Of a stretch of 64,000 nt of DNA, positions 60,887 to 64,000 are shown piece after piece (the first letter of the stretch is position 1; the number at the start of each line of letters is the position of its first letter). A program made the position numbers and the translations under genes. The notes beneath the pieces were generated by a model. That model made no database searches and had not been told where the DNA came from. It worked only from the letters and a program-made list of their open reading frames with translations. The DNA lies in the NCBI RefSeq assembly GCF_042453785.1, contig NC_091673.1:43967501-44031500 (forward strand). The letters are read 5' to 3'. The stretch is from Malus domestica (lineage: Eukaryota > Streptophyta > Magnoliopsida > Rosales > Rosaceae).

Positions 60887-61631
60887 TGTGGATGCAAATT
60901 TCTTCCTCCTCGATCTTGGACGATTTTGCACCTACAAAACAATTAACACCTTAGGTTAAGGCCAAGAGCCTCACGCGCCCACGATGAATTGGGGGGGGGC
61001 TTTGGCCGAAGAACCTCCGATGCCAAAGTTAGAATTTAGAGAGAAATAGTGTTTAGAGAATTTTGGGATTTTTGCCAAAGTGTTGGAATTAGCTTTTTGG
61101 TGAGAATGGGAGTATATTTATAGGGATAGGAGGTGGCTAGGGTTTTTAGGTTTAATTTAGGTTTAATTAGCCAATTTATTTGGCTATTAAACATAAGATG
61201 AATGTTTTGGTGGTTTTTGAATTTATTGGGTAATAAAAAGGAAGAAATGGTGAAAAAGGTAGAAAAAAGTGATGGATTAGGTTTTGAAATGGGGATAGCC
61301 GACCATGTGGTGTTTTAGGGTTGAATTGGATGTATTTTGTAGTTATTTGGATATAATGGATGGTTTAATTGACAATTAATGGGTTAATTAGGCAATAAAC
61401 CCATTAATTAGCCAATTAACATAATTTAAAAGGAATGTGTTTGGGAATTACCTTGTAGAAAGGATTTGATGAGATGGACTTTGAATTGTTACCTATTTTG
61501 GGCACTTCTGTCTTGGTTGAAAATGGGTTGCCCGCTGCTTGCGCGTAGGAACCTCGTTGTACTGCAAGGGTATTTTTGTCATTTTTGTCCAAAAATCCAC
61601 GTGTCGCCCTGTGAATATTTTTGGCTCCACA
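60887..61631 (-). mobile_element. 3' LTR of a minus-strand gypsy element
   Basis: 745 bp from TGTGGA to TCCACA, nearly identical to 7650-8392. On the minus strand it is preceded by GGTGTGGGGGCATT, a good polypurine tract, so this is the 3' LTR and the internal region lies to its right. Confidence 0.7.
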
Positions 61632-61645
61632 AATGCCCCCACACC
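61632..61645 (-). other. Polypurine tract
   Basis: The plus strand reads AATGCCCCCACACC, and its complement is a G-rich tract directly against the LTR start. Confidence 0.6.
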
Positions 61646-62723
61646 TGTTGGGCTGCTCGCAGAAAAGGTCAGCAGGTGTAGAGATCTTCTTGCTTTAGGA
61701 AACTTAGGACTGCTTCCTATTTTGATGTAGATTCTCTCTTTAATAGGAAATTAGATCCTTCTAGGAAAGGGAAATAAATTTCTCTCAAAGCCTATTTAAA
61801 TCCAACTTAAGTGGGTTATTAAATCAACTTTGGAGAGCGATTTATTCTACCCTACAAGAGAGAGATAGCTTAGAGGATATTTGTTCCCCCTCCTCTAGCA
61901 ATCTTCTACATCTTGCCCGTGCAAAGGACCGTCTTTCGTTGATTTCTTCGTCTTCTTCGTGGATAGTGCTACCGCGGGGCAGCCGTCGGGGTGGTGCGGC
62001 ACGTAGGCTGGCATGGGCCAGGAGTCGACTCGGCATGGGCTGATGAGGTATTGTGGTAGGGACCACTGCTTTAAGCTGCTCGACTTGGCTAGAACCAAGG
62101 GCAGCTTGTGTGGCTGGGACCTCAGATTATGGCACTGGGGCGCAGTGTTAGGCAAGTCACATGGCTCATGTCTTTTTAGGCTTTTGGACATGACTCGAGC
62201 TAGGCTAGTGATTGAGAGAAATGAAGAGGTTGCGAACCTTATGAACTGCTGGAATGTTGGGTTGAACTTCCCTGCTAGGTACCACGAATGACGTTGGCTA
62301 CTTTAACTCTTTTCGTCAGGAGAAACGTGGGCTGTTCCCAAAAGATGAGGGGAATAAGATCAAAGCGGATGCACTGGCTCGTCCAATCACTGTTGTGGAT
62401 CCTGTTGCAAGTGAAGGTGGGAAAATGGATCTTCTCTGCTTGCTCAAGAGATGCCGGCTGAGAAAAAACCAAAGACTTCTTTCGCTGCTCATGAGGGTCC
62501 GCTTGCTACCAAGAGGTATGTGATTGACATGACTTCTTCCAATGGGAAGAAATGTAAGGCTACTAGATCTGAGCATGTGGCGTATTCCATGTTGAGAATG
62601 GCTAGTACAATTGTGGATAAGATTACTTAGCGTAAAGGTTTTATCATGCCCCCAGTGCCGAAGTCTGTACCAGGACGTTCTTTGGGAGCCAAGTCCGGTT
62701 CACCTTTGTAGAGACTTGCTATT

Positions 62724-63014
62724 ATGAAGAGTGGTAAGGTGGACTCTGCTGATAAAGTGGCGCCAAAGCCTGCTCCCTTTGCTGCTGAGATTGATTCGCC
62801 TCAGATTCAAGATCTTAAGCTTGCAATTTCTAAGCTTCGTTTCGCTACTTATGCTAAGAAGAGAGTGGATGAGCTGCAGCGCGTCCGTGTTAGTCTGCTT
62901 AAGAAGAATGAGCAATTGAAGGGTGAGAAGGATGGGCTTGAGGTTTTAAGACCTTCTCTATTTCTCTGGAAGACTTGCTTGCTTTTACTTTTAAGGCTTC
63001 CATTGGTGAAGTAG
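62724..63014 (+). pseudogene. Antisense coiled-coil ORF fragment
   Basis: 96 codons with a heptad-like segment (IQDLKLAISKLRFATYAKKR, LLKKNEQLKGEKDGLEV). An in-frame stop lies just upstream, and the reading appears to shift after about 62945. Its position relative to the LTR matches the antisense ORF at 28349-29023, although the sequences do not clearly align. Confidence 0.4.
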
Positions 63015-63507
63015 TTGGAGAAGTTAGTGCCCAGACTGGGGCAGCCAGGGGTGAAGCGTCGGATGATGCCGCTGCTAAGAGCGTTACGGCTCTTGAAGGT
63101 GTGGCGACCGAGTAGTCGTGGGATGTCCAAGCTGCTGTAGTGTAGTATTTTAGGTAGCCTTTAGGATTTTCTTTGTTTTTCCTTGTAGCTTTTGTTTTGC
63201 TTGAACTCCTTCGGCCTTTACTAGTTGTTTATAAACATGTTTTCCTTCGTTTTTCGTCATCTTCACTTCTTTTGTTCATGCCTGATCGGATCATATTTAT
63301 ATATATTTTTACTTCGAATTTACTCGTCTTTTCTGAGTTAGTTCCTTATATTTTTTAGCTATTTACGTTATTTTTGTGTTTATAGGATTTGTTATGCAAA
63401 GAAAATAAAAATAGAACAAATGAAATTTTATGTAATAAATTCGTCAAAACTGTCTGTGTAGATCAGCTTTTAAATAAAATTAAAAAAAGAAAAATAATAA
63501 TGATAAG

Positions 63508-63536
63508 TCATGATGATGTTTGAAACATCATCATGA
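63508..63536. repeat. Perfect 14-bp inverted repeat (1-nt centre)
   Basis: TCATGATGATGTTT and AAACATCATCATGA flank a single G. The surrounding sequence is AT-rich and non-coding. Confidence 0.7.
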
Positions 63537-64000
63537 TTCATGTTTTGTAGAAGAAGAGAGACACGGCAGACAGAAAATAATGGGATGGAAGTAAGGCAAA
63601 AAGAAAGGAAGTGAGTGGAGAGAGTGGAGGGTGGTTTGAAAAGAAAATAATAAAATAGAAAAACAAGGCAAGGTCAGAGGTCAGGAGAACAGCAAGCATG
63701 AAAAAGGAAAGTCAGTGCGGGACAAAAAAAAAAAAGGACAGCAGAGAGAGAGGAGTGACGGGAGGAGAATAAAAGCTGCCTTTGGCAGCGTGAGAGGTAG
63801 ATCAGGGGGGAACCAAGGTAGAGAAGACGTGCGGGAGAGAGGGAGCACAGAAGGCGCAGAAGGCAGAGAGATAGGAGAGACTGACGGAAGGCAGAGAAAG
63901 AAGGGACAGGCACGGCCGGGAGCAGAAGGAGAAAAGAAGAGGCTTCACTCCATTTTTCTTGGTTTTATCTTCTCAAACTCATGTTTAACTTTTGGTTTAA

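Larger units (their letters stand above)
61646..64000 (-). mobile_element. Internal 3' region of a Tat-like gypsy element, decayed and running out of the window
   Basis: Lies inside the 3' LTR/polypurine tract. It has broken plus-strand frames (e.g. 62013-62291, and 62460-62640 with YVIDMTSSNGKKCKATRSEH), antisense to the element, like the extra antisense ORF of Tat elements. From about 63540 the plus strand is strongly purine-rich. No pol domain is seen before the window ends. Confidence 0.45.

Noticed and set aside
7650..61631. The two near-identical 743-745 bp LTRs as the ends of one giant element
   Set aside because: The right copy has its polypurine tract on its outer side and neither copy has a primer site facing inward, so they belong to separate elements.

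Overview
The window is a plant nuclear region made almost entirely of nested transposable elements. It has intron-containing RepHel Helitrons, Ty3/gypsy and Copia-like LTR pieces, MITEs and minisatellites. The repeat styles look dicot and most like Rosaceae (apple/pear type), but that is an impression from pattern recognition and was not searched. No bacterial, organellar or CRISPR features are present.

Layout: 1-7341 is Helitron copy A (its 5' end is cut by the window edge), followed by a second, canonical Helitron 3' end at 7435-7539. From 7650 to 12151 there are LTR fragments. 12798-13472 is a tandem array with six TATA boxes, and 13473-18366 is an Athila-like gypsy element lacking its RT/RNase H/integrase core. 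18634-23834 holds a 54-bp minisatellite, a MITE, a 2.7-kb gypsy solo LTR, a MITE nested in a MITE and a minus-strand Helitron 3' end. 25661-34265 is a complete young non-autonomous gypsy element: two 512-bp LTRs with no differences seen by eye, CCTTC target duplication, gag on the minus strand and antisense ORFs on the plus strand. 36038-36972 is an unidentified multi-exon gene or gene remnant. 37046-37861 is a truncated LTR.

37862-51870 is the centrepiece: two Helitrons (B plus, C minus) arranged tail to tail. Their arms are both 6,299 bp and very similar, around a 1.4-kb spacer. Copy C keeps a seven-exon RepHel gene whose exon phases all agree, with an uninterrupted predicted protein of about 1,638 residues containing the HUH, two-tyrosine and Pif1-type helicase motifs. 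It is the best candidate here for an autonomous element. B is truncated in the helicase and carries a nonsense codon. A carries a deletion, a nonsense codon and a frameshift.

52112-60307 is a near-identical second copy of 10170-18366. The duplication crosses several element boundaries, so the nest was duplicated as a block (or is an assembly artefact). 60887-64000 is the 3' part of a second minus-strand gypsy element, with an LTR, a polypurine tract and a decayed antisense ORF. The genes do not form a pathway; the window is a record of amplification, nesting and decay of mobile DNA.
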